Positions 14,930 through 22,896 of a stretch of DNA of 26,071 nt are shown here, piece after piece. This stretch comes from an uncultured Kiloniellales bacterium (GTDB lineage Bacteria; Pseudomonadota; Alphaproteobacteria; Kiloniellales; JAKSDN01). Both the position numbers and the translations under genes were made by a program. Within the stretch, counting starts at the first letter, position 1; each line of letters starts with the position of its first letter. Location of the stretch: assembly GCA_947259625.1 (NCBI GenBank), contig CAMYMY010000004.1, positions 1 to 26,071 of the forward strand, read 5' to 3'. The notes beneath the pieces are model-generated. The model saw only the letters and a list, made by a program, of their open reading frames with translations, ran no database searches and was not told where the DNA came from.

Positions 14930-15781
14930 TTGCCGCTTTTGCATATTCTGGTTCTGGCGATCGTCCAGGGCATCACCGAGTTTCTGCCGATAAGCTCCTC
15001 CGGGCACCTAGTGCTGGTCTGGCAAGCCTTCGATATCGCCGGCTGGCAAGTGCCGGAGGAATCCCAGGGCGAGCGGCTCATCCTCGACGTGGCGGCCCAC
15101 CTTGGCACCCTGTTCGCGGTTCTGCTCTACTTCCGGGCCGACGTGGCCAGGATGACCATGGGCCTCGCCAAAGCCTTTATCGGGCAGCGCAGCCCCGGGG
15201 CCGATTTGGCTTTCTACGTGGTGCTCGGCACCCTACCCCTCGTCGTGGTCGGTTTCCTTATGAAGGACCTGGTCGTCACCAGCCTGAGAAACCCGACCAT
15301 TGTGGCCTCGACCACCATCGGCTTCGGCCTGCTGCTCTATGCCGGAGACCGGATCGGCATGACGGTCCGACGCATCGAGCACCTCGGCTTCGGCAGCGTG
15401 ATGTTGATCGGCTGTGCCCAGATTTTGGCGCTGGTCCCCGGCACCAGCCGGTCGGGCATCACCATGACCGCCGCGCGCTTCTGCGGCTTCGAACGCACCG
15501 ATGCCGCCCGATTCTCCATGCTGCTGGCGGTTCCGGCGATTCTGGGGGCGGCCACCCTGGCGGGGTACGACCTCTATCAAATGGGAAGCCTGCAGCTCGG
15601 TCTGGACGCCGCCATCGCTGCCGTGCTGTCCTTCGTGGCCGCGCTCGTCGCCATCTCCGTGATGATGAACTGGCTCAGCCACGCCACCTTCACGCCCTTC
15701 GTCGTCTACCGGATCGCGCTGGGGGGCGCGCTGCTCTACCTGCTCTACGAGGAATGGATCCTGGACCTCTTCGGCTTCTGA
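14930..15781 (+). CDS. uppP: Undecaprenyl-diphosphate phosphatase
   Basis: Dephosphorylates undecaprenyl pyrophosphate so that the lipid carrier for peptidoglycan, O-antigen and other glycans can be reused; also confers bacitracin tolerance. The 283-residue integral membrane protein carries the BacA/UppP motifs QGITEFLPISSSGH at the N terminus and PGTSRSG in the second half, with about eight hydrophobic segments. Translation starts at TTG (14930-14932), with GGGGTAG about 6 bases upstream; no ATG is available before the QGxTEFLP motif. It is divergent from gltD and converges on the NDUFA9-like gene with a 13-base gap. Confidence 0.96.
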   Translation: MPLLHILVLAIVQGITEFLPISSSGHLVLVWQAFDIAGWQVPEESQGERLILDVAAHLGTLFAVLLYFRADVARMTMGLAKAFIGQRSPGADLAFYVVLGTLPLVVVGFLMKDLVVTSLRNPTIVASTTIGFGLLLYAGDRIGMTVRRIEHLGFGSVMLIGCAQILALVPGTSRSGITMTAARFCGFERTDAARFSMLLAVPAILGAATLAGYDLYQMGSLQLGLDAAIAAVLSFVAALVAISVMMNWLSHATFTPFVVYRIALGGALLYLLYEEWILDLFGF

Positions 15782-15794
15782 GCACGGACCAGCG

Positions 15795-16748
15795 CTACAG
15801 GCCCCGGGACCGCTGGCCGAAACGTCCGCCGCGGCGGTAACGGTCCAGGTACGTCGGCAGGATCACCTCGACCGCGGTCGGCCGAATGCCGAGGTCGGCG
15901 AACGTCAGCGTGTCCGGACCGACCACGTTGTCGTGGCGCAGCAGCTTGACCTGGTCGCGGGTGAGCAGCGGCGCGGGCAACCGTTCGAGCACCGCGGCCT
16001 CCAGGGAAGCCGCCCAGAACGGCAGCGGCAAAAGAAGGCGCCGCCGGCCGATCTGATGCAGCATCAGCTCCAGGAGCTCCTTGAAGCTGTAAACCTGCGG
16101 ACCGCCGAGCTCGTAGGTCTTGCCGGCACAGGCGGGATCGGTCAGGCACTTGACCACGGCATCGGCCACGTCCCCGACGTAAACCGGCTGGAAGCGGGTC
16201 CGCCCGCCGCCGATCAAGGGCAGCACAGGGGATACCTTGGCCAAAGAGGCGAAGAGGTTGAAGAACTCGTCCTCAGGTCCGAAAACGATGCTTGGCCGCA
16301 GCACGACGGCCGCCGGAAAGGCCTGCCGCACGGCCTGCTCTCCCGCGGCTTTGGTCCTGGCATACTTTGCGTCCGCGGACTCGTCGGCTCCGATCGCCGA
16401 GACCTGCACCAGATGCTTCAGCCCGGCCGCCGCCGCCGCCTCGGCCAATCTCCCGGCGCCCTGCTGATGCACCCCTTCGAAGCTCTGCTTGCCGCGCTCG
16501 AACAGCACGCCGACCAGGTTGATCGCCGCTTCCGCGCCCTCGAGCGCAGCGCGGACCGCGGCCTCGTCCTGAAGCGGCGCGCGCAGCGGCGTGATCTGGC
16601 CGACGTCGCCCAGCGGCTGGAGGAACGCCGCCTGCGACGGGCGCCGCACGGCGACCCGCACGAGCCAGCCTCGCTGTGCCAGGCGTTTGACGACATGGCG
16701 TCCGATGAACCCGGAGCCCCCGAAGACCGTGACGACTTGCGCTGCCAT
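15795..16748 (-). CDS. NDUFA9-like SDR family NAD(P)-binding protein
   Basis: A 317-residue atypical SDR related to the mitochondrial complex I accessory subunit NDUFA9. The Rossmann motif FGGSGFIGRHVVKRL is at the N terminus (9-23). HLVQVSAIGADESADAKYARTK holds the YxxxK pair. LRPSIVFGPEDEFFN and YVGDVADAV follow, then a C-terminal part with YELGGPQVYSFKELLELM. No complex I genes are in this window, so the role may be in quinone or complex I biogenesis, or something unrelated. The ATG at 16748 is used, with GGGAG 9 bases upstream; the open frame extends to 16901 but the extra part has no homology to the family. A TATAAA at 16857-16852 on the minus strand is a weak -10 candidate. Confidence 0.9.
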   Translation of the reverse strand: MAAQVVTVFGGSGFIGRHVVKRLAQRGWLVRVAVRRPSQAAFLQPLGDVGQITPLRAPLQDEAAVRAALEGAEAAINLVGVLFERGKQSFEGVHQQGAGRLAEAAAAAGLKHLVQVSAIGADESADAKYARTKAAGEQAVRQAFPAAVVLRPSIVFGPEDEFFNLFASLAKVSPVLPLIGGGRTRFQPVYVGDVADAVVKCLTDPACAGKTYELGGPQVYSFKELLELMLHQIGRRRLLLPLPFWAASLEAAVLERLPAPLLTRDQVKLLRHDNVVGPDTLTFADLGIRPTAVEVILPTYLDRYRRGGRFGQRSRGL

Positions 16749-17084
16749 GCCCTTGTACTCCCGAGTCAATAGTCCGCAAGGGCCCGATACGGGGCCCACG
16801 CTGTACCGCCTGCCCCCGGGCGCCGTCGCGGCCCATGGGATTACGGCTCTGTTTATACACCCACCACCAGGGAAGACGACACCGAATCGGCAACCATCCA
16901 ACCGGGATTCCGGCCCCCGGAGCGATGGATTTGCAGAGAAGAACTTTACCGCGGACCCTTACAATTTCCCGAGCGTGGTTCTATCTTGACACTCGGAACC
17001 GGCCAATGGCCGCCGACACATCGTTTGCCGCGCCGGCCGCCGGAATCGGGGACCGCCGACGCATAGGGGGCCGTTGAACACCGA
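16749..17084. other. Intergenic region between divergent NDUFA9-like and nrnC genes
   Basis: About 336 bases with no supported gene on either strand. It must carry both divergent promoters. A perfect TTGACA at 16986-16991 faces nrnC but has no good -10 at 16-18 bases, and TATAAA on the minus strand faces the NDUFA9-like gene without a good -35. The palindrome GGCCAATGGCC lies just after the TTGACA. nrnC has only a distant GGGGG as Shine-Dalgarno. Confidence 0.5.
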
Positions 17085-17696
17085 ATGACCATCGAACTGC
17101 ACCAGGACGACCTGCCCGAAGGCCTCGATTTCGGTGACTGCGTAGCGATCGATTCCGAGACCATGGGATTGAACCTGGAACGCGACCGCCTTTGCCTGCT
17201 GCAGCTCTCCGCCGGCGACGGCACGTGCCACCTGGTGCAGTTCCGCGACTCGGACTACCGGGCTCCCAACCTGAAGGTCCTGCTGAACGACCCGGCGGTG
17301 ACCAAGCTGTTCCATTTCGCCCGATTCGACCTGGCCATGATCGAGCGCCACCTTAGCGTGACCTGCCGGCCCGTCTACTGCACCAAGGTCGCGTCAAAGC
17401 TCGTCCGCACCTTCACCGATCGCCACGGCCTGAAGGACCTTTGCAGGGATCTGCTGGGTGTCGAAATCTCCAAGCAGCAGCAAACCTCCGATTGGGGCGC
17501 GGCCGAACTCACCAAGGAGCAGATGCGCTACGCCGCCTCGGACGTGCTATATCTGCACCGCTTGCGCGACCAGCTCGACGGCATGTTGGCGCGCGAAGGA
17601 CGCAGCGCCCTGGCCGAGGCGTGCTTCGAGTTCCTGCCGGTCCGCGCCAAGCTGGATCTGGCCGGCTGGGCCGATGTGGATATTTTCGCCCACTGA
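17085..17696 (+). CDS. nrnC: NrnC-type 3'-5' exonuclease (DEDDy; RNase D-like)
   Basis: A compact 203-residue DEDDy exonuclease: Asp23 and Glu25 (AIDSET), Asp82 (FHFARFD), Tyr149 and Asp153 (MRYAASD) form the metal-binding active site. It lacks the HRDC domains of full-length RNase D. With TDRHGLKDL, SKQQQTSDW and the closing LDLAGWADVDIFAH it matches alphaproteobacterial NrnC, known to clear 2-5 base RNA fragments or dinucleotides in species without oligoribonuclease. It should therefore act at the last step of RNA decay. It stands alone upstream of kdsD, which has its own promoter. Plain annotation as ribonuclease D would be the alternative. Confidence 0.9.
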   Translation: MTIELHQDDLPEGLDFGDCVAIDSETMGLNLERDRLCLLQLSAGDGTCHLVQFRDSDYRAPNLKVLLNDPAVTKLFHFARFDLAMIERHLSVTCRPVYCTKVASKLVRTFTDRHGLKDLCRDLLGVEISKQQQTSDWGAAELTKEQMRYAASDVLYLHRLRDQLDGMLAREGRSALAEACFEFLPVRAKLDLAGWADVDIFAH

Positions 17697-17754
17697 CAAC
17701 ATATAACGGAAGGTGCTTCGGGATGCCGCACCTCGATGCACCGCTCTGCCAATC

Positions 17755-17763
17755 TGCTATAAT
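17755..17763 (+). promoter_or_regulatory. Predicted extended -10 promoter of kdsD
   Basis: TGCTATAAT: a perfect TATAAT at 17758-17763 preceded by the TGn extension. The -35 position (GATGCA, 17735-17740) matches poorly, which the extended -10 could offset. Start near 17770, leader of about 45 bases. It probably drives kdsD-lptC-lptA-lptB-rpoN. Confidence 0.6.
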
Positions 17764-17814
17764 TGCAAGGCCGGGCGGGCGACGAACGCCGCACCGAAAC
17801 GCAGGTGATAGCCG

Positions 17815-18801
17815 ATGAGACCCCAGACCGAAGGGACGACCGAAACCGACCAGCCGGACCTGGCCGCCGCGCGCCACGTCCTCGACCTCGAGGCCAGAGC
17901 GTTGGACGCCTTGGGCCGCGTCCTGGGCCAGAGTTTCGTCGAGTCGCTCGACCTCATCGGCGCGGTGCGCGGACGCGTGATCGTCACCGGCATGGGCAAG
18001 AGCGGCCACGTTGCGCGCAAGGTGGCCGCGACCCTGGCGTCCACGGGATGCCCGGCGCTGTTCGTGCATCCCGCCGAAGCGAGCCACGGCGACCTCGGCA
18101 TGATCACCAGGGACGACGCCGTGATCGCGCTGTCCAACTCGGGCGACACCGCCGAACTTGGAGACATTGTCGCCTATTGCCGGCGCTTCGGGATCCCCCT
18201 GGTTGCCATCACGGCCCGCGCCGATTCTGCGCTCGCCGACGATGCCGATCGTGCCCTCATCCTGCCCCAGACCGACGAGGCCTGCCCCATGGGCCTGGCG
18301 CCGACAACCTCCACCACGATGATGATGGCGCTGGGTGACGCCATCGCCATCGCGCTGTTCGAACGTAAGGGCTTCTCGGAGCGGGACTTCCAGCTCCTGC
18401 ACCCCGGCGGCTCGCTCGGCCATAGGCTGCTGCGCGTCGCCGAAGTCATGCGCGGCGCGGAGGAGTTGCCGCTGTGCCGGCCGGCCACTCTCATGGCCGA
18501 GGCGATCCTTGTCATGACCAACCGGGCCTTCGGCTGCGTCGGCGTCACGGATGACGACGGCCGTCTGATCGGAATCGTCACGGACGGCGACCTGCGGCGC
18601 CACATGGCCCCGAACCTGCTCGAGCTGCGCGCCAGCGAGGTCATGACCAAGGGCGCCAAGACGACCCGCGCGCAGGCGCTGGCCGCCGAGGCCCTCGGCG
18701 TGATGAATACGAACAGCATCACCAGCCTTTTCGTGGTCGAGGACGACCGCCCGGTCGGCATCGTGCGGATGCACGATTGCCTCCGGGTCGGCGTCGCATA
18801 G
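17815..18801 (+). CDS. kdsD: Arabinose-5-phosphate isomerase (KpsF/KdsD family)
   Basis: Converts ribulose 5-phosphate to arabinose 5-phosphate, the first step toward KDO in the lipopolysaccharide core. The 328-residue product has an SIS domain (about 40-180, with GMGKSGHVARK at 59-69, HPAEASHGDLG and SNSGDTAE) and then two CBS domains (about 208-262 and 272-325). LLHPGGSLGHRLL, between SIS and CBS, is typical of the family. CAGGTG precedes the ATG by 9 bases. It heads the lptC-lptA-lptB-rpoN run, which fits LPS synthesis followed by LPS export. Confidence 0.96.
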   Translation: MRPQTEGTTETDQPDLAAARHVLDLEARALDALGRVLGQSFVESLDLIGAVRGRVIVTGMGKSGHVARKVAATLASTGCPALFVHPAEASHGDLGMITRDDAVIALSNSGDTAELGDIVAYCRRFGIPLVAITARADSALADDADRALILPQTDEACPMGLAPTTSTTMMMALGDAIAIALFERKGFSERDFQLLHPGGSLGHRLLRVAEVMRGAEELPLCRPATLMAEAILVMTNRAFGCVGVTDDDGRLIGIVTDGDLRRHMAPNLLELRASEVMTKGAKTTRAQALAAEALGVMNTNSITSLFVVEDDRPVGIVRMHDCLRVGVA

Positions 18802-18815
18802 CGGGGCCGGGGTCC

Positions 18816-19511
18816 GTGCCGCAGGCAACGCGATACCAGACCGCCGAAGGTCCCGGCGGCGCGCCGTCGGCCAAGGGCGTTTCGCCGGCGGCACCCCCGC
18901 GCTTGTCGGGCCGGAACAGCTACAGCATCTTCGTCGGCTTCATGAAGGTGCTGCTGCCGGCCCTGGCGGTGGCGTTGATCCTGCTGGTGGTGATCTGGCC
19001 GCAGCTCGGCCGGGACGACAGCCGGTTTCGCATCCGGGTGTCCGACATATCGCTCGAACAGGCCGACAGCCTCAGCATGCTCAACGCGCGGTTCGAAGGC
19101 GTGGACGGCCACGACCAACCCTTCGTGCTGACCGCAGACGAGGCCACCCAGACCGCCGATGACGACAACCTGGTTCATCTCGAGTTGCCGAAGGGCGACA
19201 TGACGCTCGAGGACGGCACGTGGCTGGCGATGACCGCCCGGGAAGGCCGATACAGGCGCAACATCCAGGTGCTCGAGCTGAGCGGCGAGGTGACCTTGTT
19301 TCACGATCAGGGCTTCGAGATGCGTACAGAGGCGGCGCGGATCGACCTGGAAGCAGGCACCGCAGGGGGCTCCGAGCCTGTCGAGGGGCAGGGCCCCTTC
19401 GGGACCCTCGTGTCCGAGGGTTTCCGCGTGCTCGATCGCGGCGAGCGCATCGTCTTCACCGGACGGAGCCGCGCGGTCTTCCATCCGGACGCTACGCAGG
19501 TAGAACAGTGA
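18816..19511 (+). CDS. lptC: LPS export ABC transporter periplasmic protein LptC
   Basis: Bitopic inner-membrane protein that accepts LPS from the LptBFG transporter and hands it to LptA. The 231-residue product has a Pro/Gly-rich cytoplasmic N terminus, one membrane helix at about 43-63, and a periplasmic LptC beta-jellyroll domain (FRIRVSDISLEQADSLSMLNARFEGVDG onward, including YRRNIQVLELSGEVTLFHDQGFEMRTEAARIDL). GTG at 18816, 14 bases after the kdsD stop, is preferred; a TTG at 18777 would overlap kdsD. It overlaps lptA by 4 bases (GTGA). Confidence 0.9.
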   Translation: MPQATRYQTAEGPGGAPSAKGVSPAAPPRLSGRNSYSIFVGFMKVLLPALAVALILLVVIWPQLGRDDSRFRIRVSDISLEQADSLSMLNARFEGVDGHDQPFVLTADEATQTADDDNLVHLELPKGDMTLEDGTWLAMTAREGRYRRNIQVLELSGEVTLFHDQGFEMRTEAARIDLEAGTAGGSEPVEGQGPFGTLVSEGFRVLDRGERIVFTGRSRAVFHPDATQVEQ

Positions 19512-20347
19512 CCTCGCCGCGCCACCTTTGCATTTTCGCCGCCTTGTCGGTGCTCTCCTTCGCCGCCCCACAGCCAGCGGCGGCACAGGGCCTCTCGACC
19601 CTGCAAAGCGGCGAGGGCCCGCTTGAGATCACCGCCGACCAGGGCATCGAGTGGCGGCGCAAGGAGCGGCTCTATGTCGCGCGCGGCAACGCCCGGGCGG
19701 CCCGCGGCGCGCTTGAACTCTACGCCGACGCCCTGACCGCCCATTACCGCGACACGGCCAAGGGCGGCACCGAGGTCTACCGTATCAATGCCGACGGGCA
19801 CGTGCGCATCGTCTCGCCCGGGCAAACGGTCCGGGCCGACAACGGCGTCTATAACGTGGACCGCGCCCTGGTCGAGTTGCGCGGCCGCGACCTGCGCCTG
19901 GAAACCGAGCAGGATCTGATCCGCGCGCGCGACAGCCTGGAATATTGGGAGCGCCAGCGTGCCGTCGTAGCCCGGGGCGATGCGGTGGCGGTGCGCGGCA
20001 ACAGGGAAATCAGGGCCGATGTGCTGACGGCCTATTTTCGCCCCGACGCCGACGGCCACCTCGAGATGCGCACGGTCAAGGCCGATGGCAACGTGCAGAT
20101 TTCCACCCCGACGGAATTTGCCCGCGGCGCCGGTGGGGTGTATTACGTAACCGAACAGCTCGCCACCCTGACTGGCGCCGTCAAGATCACCCGCGGCGAA
20201 AGCCAGTTGAACGGCGAGTATGCCGAGGTCGATCTGGAGGCCGGGGTAAGTCGGCTGCTCGGCGCTCCGCCCAACCAGCCGGGCGATGCGCGGGTGCGCG
20301 GCCTGCTTGTTCCGGAGTCTCTGGACAAGTCCGGCAACGGCCAATGA
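19508..20347 (+). CDS. lptA: LPS transport periplasmic protein LptA with duplicated OstA-type repeat
   Basis: Periplasmic bridge protein for LPS. The 279-residue precursor starts with a signal peptide (cleavage predicted after Ala26 in PAAAQG). It is much longer than E. coli LptA (185 residues) because the OstA-type unit appears twice: YVARGNARAARG...LYADALTAHYRD...INADGHVRIVSP...VYNVDRALVELRG, and then VVARGDAVAVRG...IRADVLTAYFRP...VKADGNVQISTP...VYYVTEQLATLTG. GTG at 19508 overlaps the lptC stop (GTGA), with AGGTAG about 7 bases upstream. It overlaps lptB in the same way (ATGA), so lptC, lptA and lptB are translationally coupled. Confidence 0.92.
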   Translation: MTSPRHLCIFAALSVLSFAAPQPAAAQGLSTLQSGEGPLEITADQGIEWRRKERLYVARGNARAARGALELYADALTAHYRDTAKGGTEVYRINADGHVRIVSPGQTVRADNGVYNVDRALVELRGRDLRLETEQDLIRARDSLEYWERQRAVVARGDAVAVRGNREIRADVLTAYFRPDADGHLEMRTVKADGNVQISTPTEFARGAGGVYYVTEQLATLTGAVKITRGESQLNGEYAEVDLEAGVSRLLGAPPNQPGDARVRGLLVPESLDKSGNGQ

Positions 20348-21156
20348 CCGGGAAAGGCCCGATGACCACAGGACCGCACAGCGACGCAAAACAAGCAGGT
20401 TCGCGGACGGACGCGCCGAAGCTGGTCGCCGACAACCAAGGCCTGGTCGCCGTGAACCTCGGCAAGAGCTTCAAGAAGCGGCCTGTGCTGCGCGGCATCA
20501 ACGTTTCGGTCCAGCGTGGCGAGGCGGTCGGCCTTCTGGGACCCAATGGCGCCGGCAAGACCACCACTTTTTACATCATTACGGGACTGCTCGCCCCCGA
20601 CTACGGCTGGGTCACGCTGGACGGTCACGAAATCACCGATCTGCCCATGTATCGCCGCGCCCGCCTGGGCGTTGGCTATCTGCCCCAGGAAGCCTCGATA
20701 TTTCGCGGCCTGACGGTCGAGCAGAACATTCGTGGCGTGCTCGAAGTGGTCGAGCCGGTGCGCGAGCGGCGCGAGGCCAAGCTTGACGATCTTCTGGCCG
20801 AGTTTTCAATCACCCACCTGCGCCGGACGCCGGCGCTCGCGCTCTCAGGCGGCGAGCGGCGGCGCGTCGAGATCGCCAGGGCCCTTGCGTCACGGCCCAG
20901 CTTCATTCTCCTGGACGAGCCCCTGGCCGGCATCGACCCGATCGCGGTCAACGACATTCGGGAGCTGGTCTCGCACCTGAAGGACCGTGGTATCGGGGTC
21001 CTGATCACAGACCACAACGTGCGGGAGACCCTGGAAATCATCGACCGCGCCTATATCATTCACGATGGCACGGTTCTTATGGAGGGCGAACCCTCCGAAA
21101 TCGTGTCCCACGAGGACGTCCGCCGTGTTTACCTGGGCGAAACGTTTAGTCTCTAA
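20344..21156 (+). CDS. lptB: LPS export ABC transporter ATP-binding protein LptB
   Basis: ATPase that powers LPS extraction with the LptF and LptG permeases, which are not in this window. The 270-residue product has Walker A GPNGAGKTT (66-74), Q-loop YLPQEASIF, signature LSGGERRR, Walker B FILLDEPLAGIDP and the switch His in TDHN. The N-terminal extension of about 33 polar residues before the ABC core is longer than in E. coli. ATG at 20344 overlaps the lptA stop; ATG at 20362, with GGGAAAGG close upstream, is equally possible and would give 264 residues. The gene ends 11 bases before rpoN. Confidence 0.96.
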   Translation: MTGKGPMTTGPHSDAKQAGSRTDAPKLVADNQGLVAVNLGKSFKKRPVLRGINVSVQRGEAVGLLGPNGAGKTTTFYIITGLLAPDYGWVTLDGHEITDLPMYRRARLGVGYLPQEASIFRGLTVEQNIRGVLEVVEPVRERREAKLDDLLAEFSITHLRRTPALALSGGERRRVEIARALASRPSFILLDEPLAGIDPIAVNDIRELVSHLKDRGIGVLITDHNVRETLEIIDRAYIIHDGTVLMEGEPSEIVSHEDVRRVYLGETFSL

Positions 21157-21167
21157 AGGCTAGGGTC

Positions 21168-22697
21168 ATGGCGGTGACCCAGCGCCTCGATCTCCGACAG
21201 TCCCAGTCACTGGTAATGACGCCGCAGCTGCAGCAGGCGATCAAGCTGCTGCAGTTGTCCCATGTGGAGCTGGCCGAATACGTCGAGCGAGAGCTGGAGC
21301 AGAACCCCCTGCTCGAGCGTGAAGAAGCGGGGGAGGATCGGCCGGCCGCAGACCTGGAAGCCGGCGCCGACAGCGACGATTCGGCCGCGGCCAATAGCGA
21401 GACCGGCGCGACGCCCGACACCCTGGACCAGGCCAATGCGGAAACCCTGCCTCAGGCCGCCGACCAGCCGCTCGATACAGACTTTCCCGGCGACGAGGAC
21501 ACCGGGCCGGCGGCCGACTGGTCGCCCGGCGACGCCGCCTTCGAAAATTGGGGACACGGCGGCAACGTCCGGTTCGAGACCGATGGTTCGTCGCTGGAGC
21601 AAAGTCTCGGGGAAACGGTCGACCTTCGCCAACACCTGCTGCTGCAGCTCCAGATAGAGATCACCGACCCGGTGGACCGCATGATCGGGGTCCACCTGAT
21701 CGACCTGCTCGACGATGCCGGCTATCTGACCGGCGACTTGGCCGAGGTCGCGGCGCTGCTCGGCTGCGAGACGACCCGGGTCGAGGCGACGCTCCTTCGC
21801 CTGCAGAGCTTCGAGCCGCCCGGCGTTTTCGCTCGCTCGCTCAGGGAGTGCCTGGCCATCCAGTTGGCCGAACGCAACCGCCTCGATCCGGCGATGGAGG
21901 CGCTGCTCGACAACCTCGACCTGCTGGCCGGGCGCGAAACGGCCAAGCTGAAGGACCTGTGCGGGGTCGACGACGAGGATTTCGCGGAGATGGTGGCCGA
22001 GGTCAGGGCGCTCGACCCAAAACCGGCCCTGGCTTTCGACACCCAGGCCGCCGAGCCGGTGGTGCCGGATATCCTGATGCGGTCCAGGCGGAACGACTGG
22101 CTGATCGAGTTGAACGGCGAAACCCTGCCGCGCGTTCTGCTCAACGAGCGCTACTATGCCCGCATCAGCAAACAGGTCCGCAGCGAGCCCGAGCGGGCGT
22201 ACATCGCCGAGCACTTCCAGTCGGCCAACTGGCTGATCAAGTCGCTGCAGCAGCGGGCGACCACCATCCTCAAGGTCGCCACGGAAATCGTCCGTCAGCA
22301 GAACGCGTTTTTCCACAAGGGCGTGCAGCACCTCCGGCCGCTGACGCTGCGCGACGTTGCCGAAGCCATCGAGATGCACGAATCGACGGTCAGCAGAGTG
22401 ACCTCCAACAAATACATCGCGACGCCGCGCGGCACATACGAGCTCAAGTATTTCTTCAGCGCCTCGATCGCCGCCACGGGTAACGGTGCGGCCCATTCCG
22501 CCAAGGCGGTGCGCGACCGTATCAAGAGGCTGATCGACGCGGAGGAATCCGCCAAGGTGTTGTCCGACGACACCATCGTCGAGCTGCTGCGCGGCGACGG
22601 TATCGACATCGCCCGGCGAACCGTCGCCAAGTACCGCGAAACCATGAGGATTCCCTCGTCCGTACAGCGCCGGCGTGAGAAGTCACTTGGATCTTGA
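21168..22697 (+). CDS. rpoN: RNA polymerase sigma-54 factor
   Basis: Directs RNA polymerase to -24/-12 promoters of nitrogen and other genes under AAA+ activators. The 509-residue product has the Gln-rich region I (LRQSQSLVMTPQLQQAIKLLQLSHVELAEYVERELEQNPLL, 9-50), an acidic region II (about 55-125), the core-binding region, a helix-turn-helix (LRDVAEAIEMHESTVSRVTSNKY) and the RpoN box ARRTVAKYRE at 482-491, which reads the -24 element. It follows lptB by 11 bases and precedes hpf and ptsN, the usual proteobacterial arrangement. Confidence 0.98.
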   Translation: MAVTQRLDLRQSQSLVMTPQLQQAIKLLQLSHVELAEYVERELEQNPLLEREEAGEDRPAADLEAGADSDDSAAANSETGATPDTLDQANAETLPQAADQPLDTDFPGDEDTGPAADWSPGDAAFENWGHGGNVRFETDGSSLEQSLGETVDLRQHLLLQLQIEITDPVDRMIGVHLIDLLDDAGYLTGDLAEVAALLGCETTRVEATLLRLQSFEPPGVFARSLRECLAIQLAERNRLDPAMEALLDNLDLLAGRETAKLKDLCGVDDEDFAEMVAEVRALDPKPALAFDTQAAEPVVPDILMRSRRNDWLIELNGETLPRVLLNERYYARISKQVRSEPERAYIAEHFQSANWLIKSLQQRATTILKVATEIVRQQNAFFHKGVQHLRPLTLRDVAEAIEMHESTVSRVTSNKYIATPRGTYELKYFFSASIAATGNGAAHSAKAVRDRIKRLIDAEESAKVLSDDTIVELLRGDGIDIARRTVAKYRETMRIPSSVQRRREKSLGS

Positions 22698-22755
22698 GTG
22701 TCCCGCCAGAGGCCGTTGTGCCGGCGAAAAACCGCTTGCCAAGCCCGATTCCAGA

Positions 22756-22773
22756 CCCAGATTCTCATCTGGG
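22756..22773 (+). terminator. Stem-loop after rpoN, weak terminator candidate
   Basis: A perfect 7-bp stem (CCCAGAT at 22756-22762, ATCTGGG at 22767-22773) around a TCTC loop, 58 bases after the rpoN stop. No T-tract follows, so it may attenuate or stabilise the transcript rather than end it. The hpf -35 box begins 8 bases downstream. Confidence 0.4.
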
Positions 22774-22781
22774 AGGTGCTC

Positions 22782-22810
22782 TTGACTCCGAAGAATGCCG
22801 CTACTATGGT
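22782..22810 (+). promoter_or_regulatory. Predicted sigma-70 promoter of hpf-ptsN
   Basis: -35 TTGACT (5 of 6) at 22782-22787, a 17-base spacer and -10 TATGGT (4 of 6) at 22805-22810. The start near 22817 gives a GC-rich leader of about 80 bases. This would let hpf and ptsN be expressed apart from the kdsD-lpt-rpoN operon. Confidence 0.6.
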
Positions 22811-22896
22811 CCGCCGCACCGTCGAACCGGGAAGGATATCCGGCGGCGGCCACGGGGCACCGCAGCGACCCGTTAGGAACCCGAAAACCTAAACTG

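Noticed and set aside
16986..16991. Perfect TTGACA upstream of nrnC as a promoter
   Set aside because: No acceptable -10 hexamer lies 16-19 bases downstream, so it is noted only as a possible half-site.
17509..18894. Long minus-strand frame across nrnC and kdsD
   Set aside because: It is antisense to two well-supported genes with intact catalytic motifs and resembles no protein family.
22830..22860. GGGAAGGATATCCGG in the hpf leader as part of an SRP RNA
   Set aside because: The conserved SRP RNA tip (GGUCCGGAAGGAAGCAGCC) is not matched beyond GGAAGGA, and the flanks do not form the long helix.
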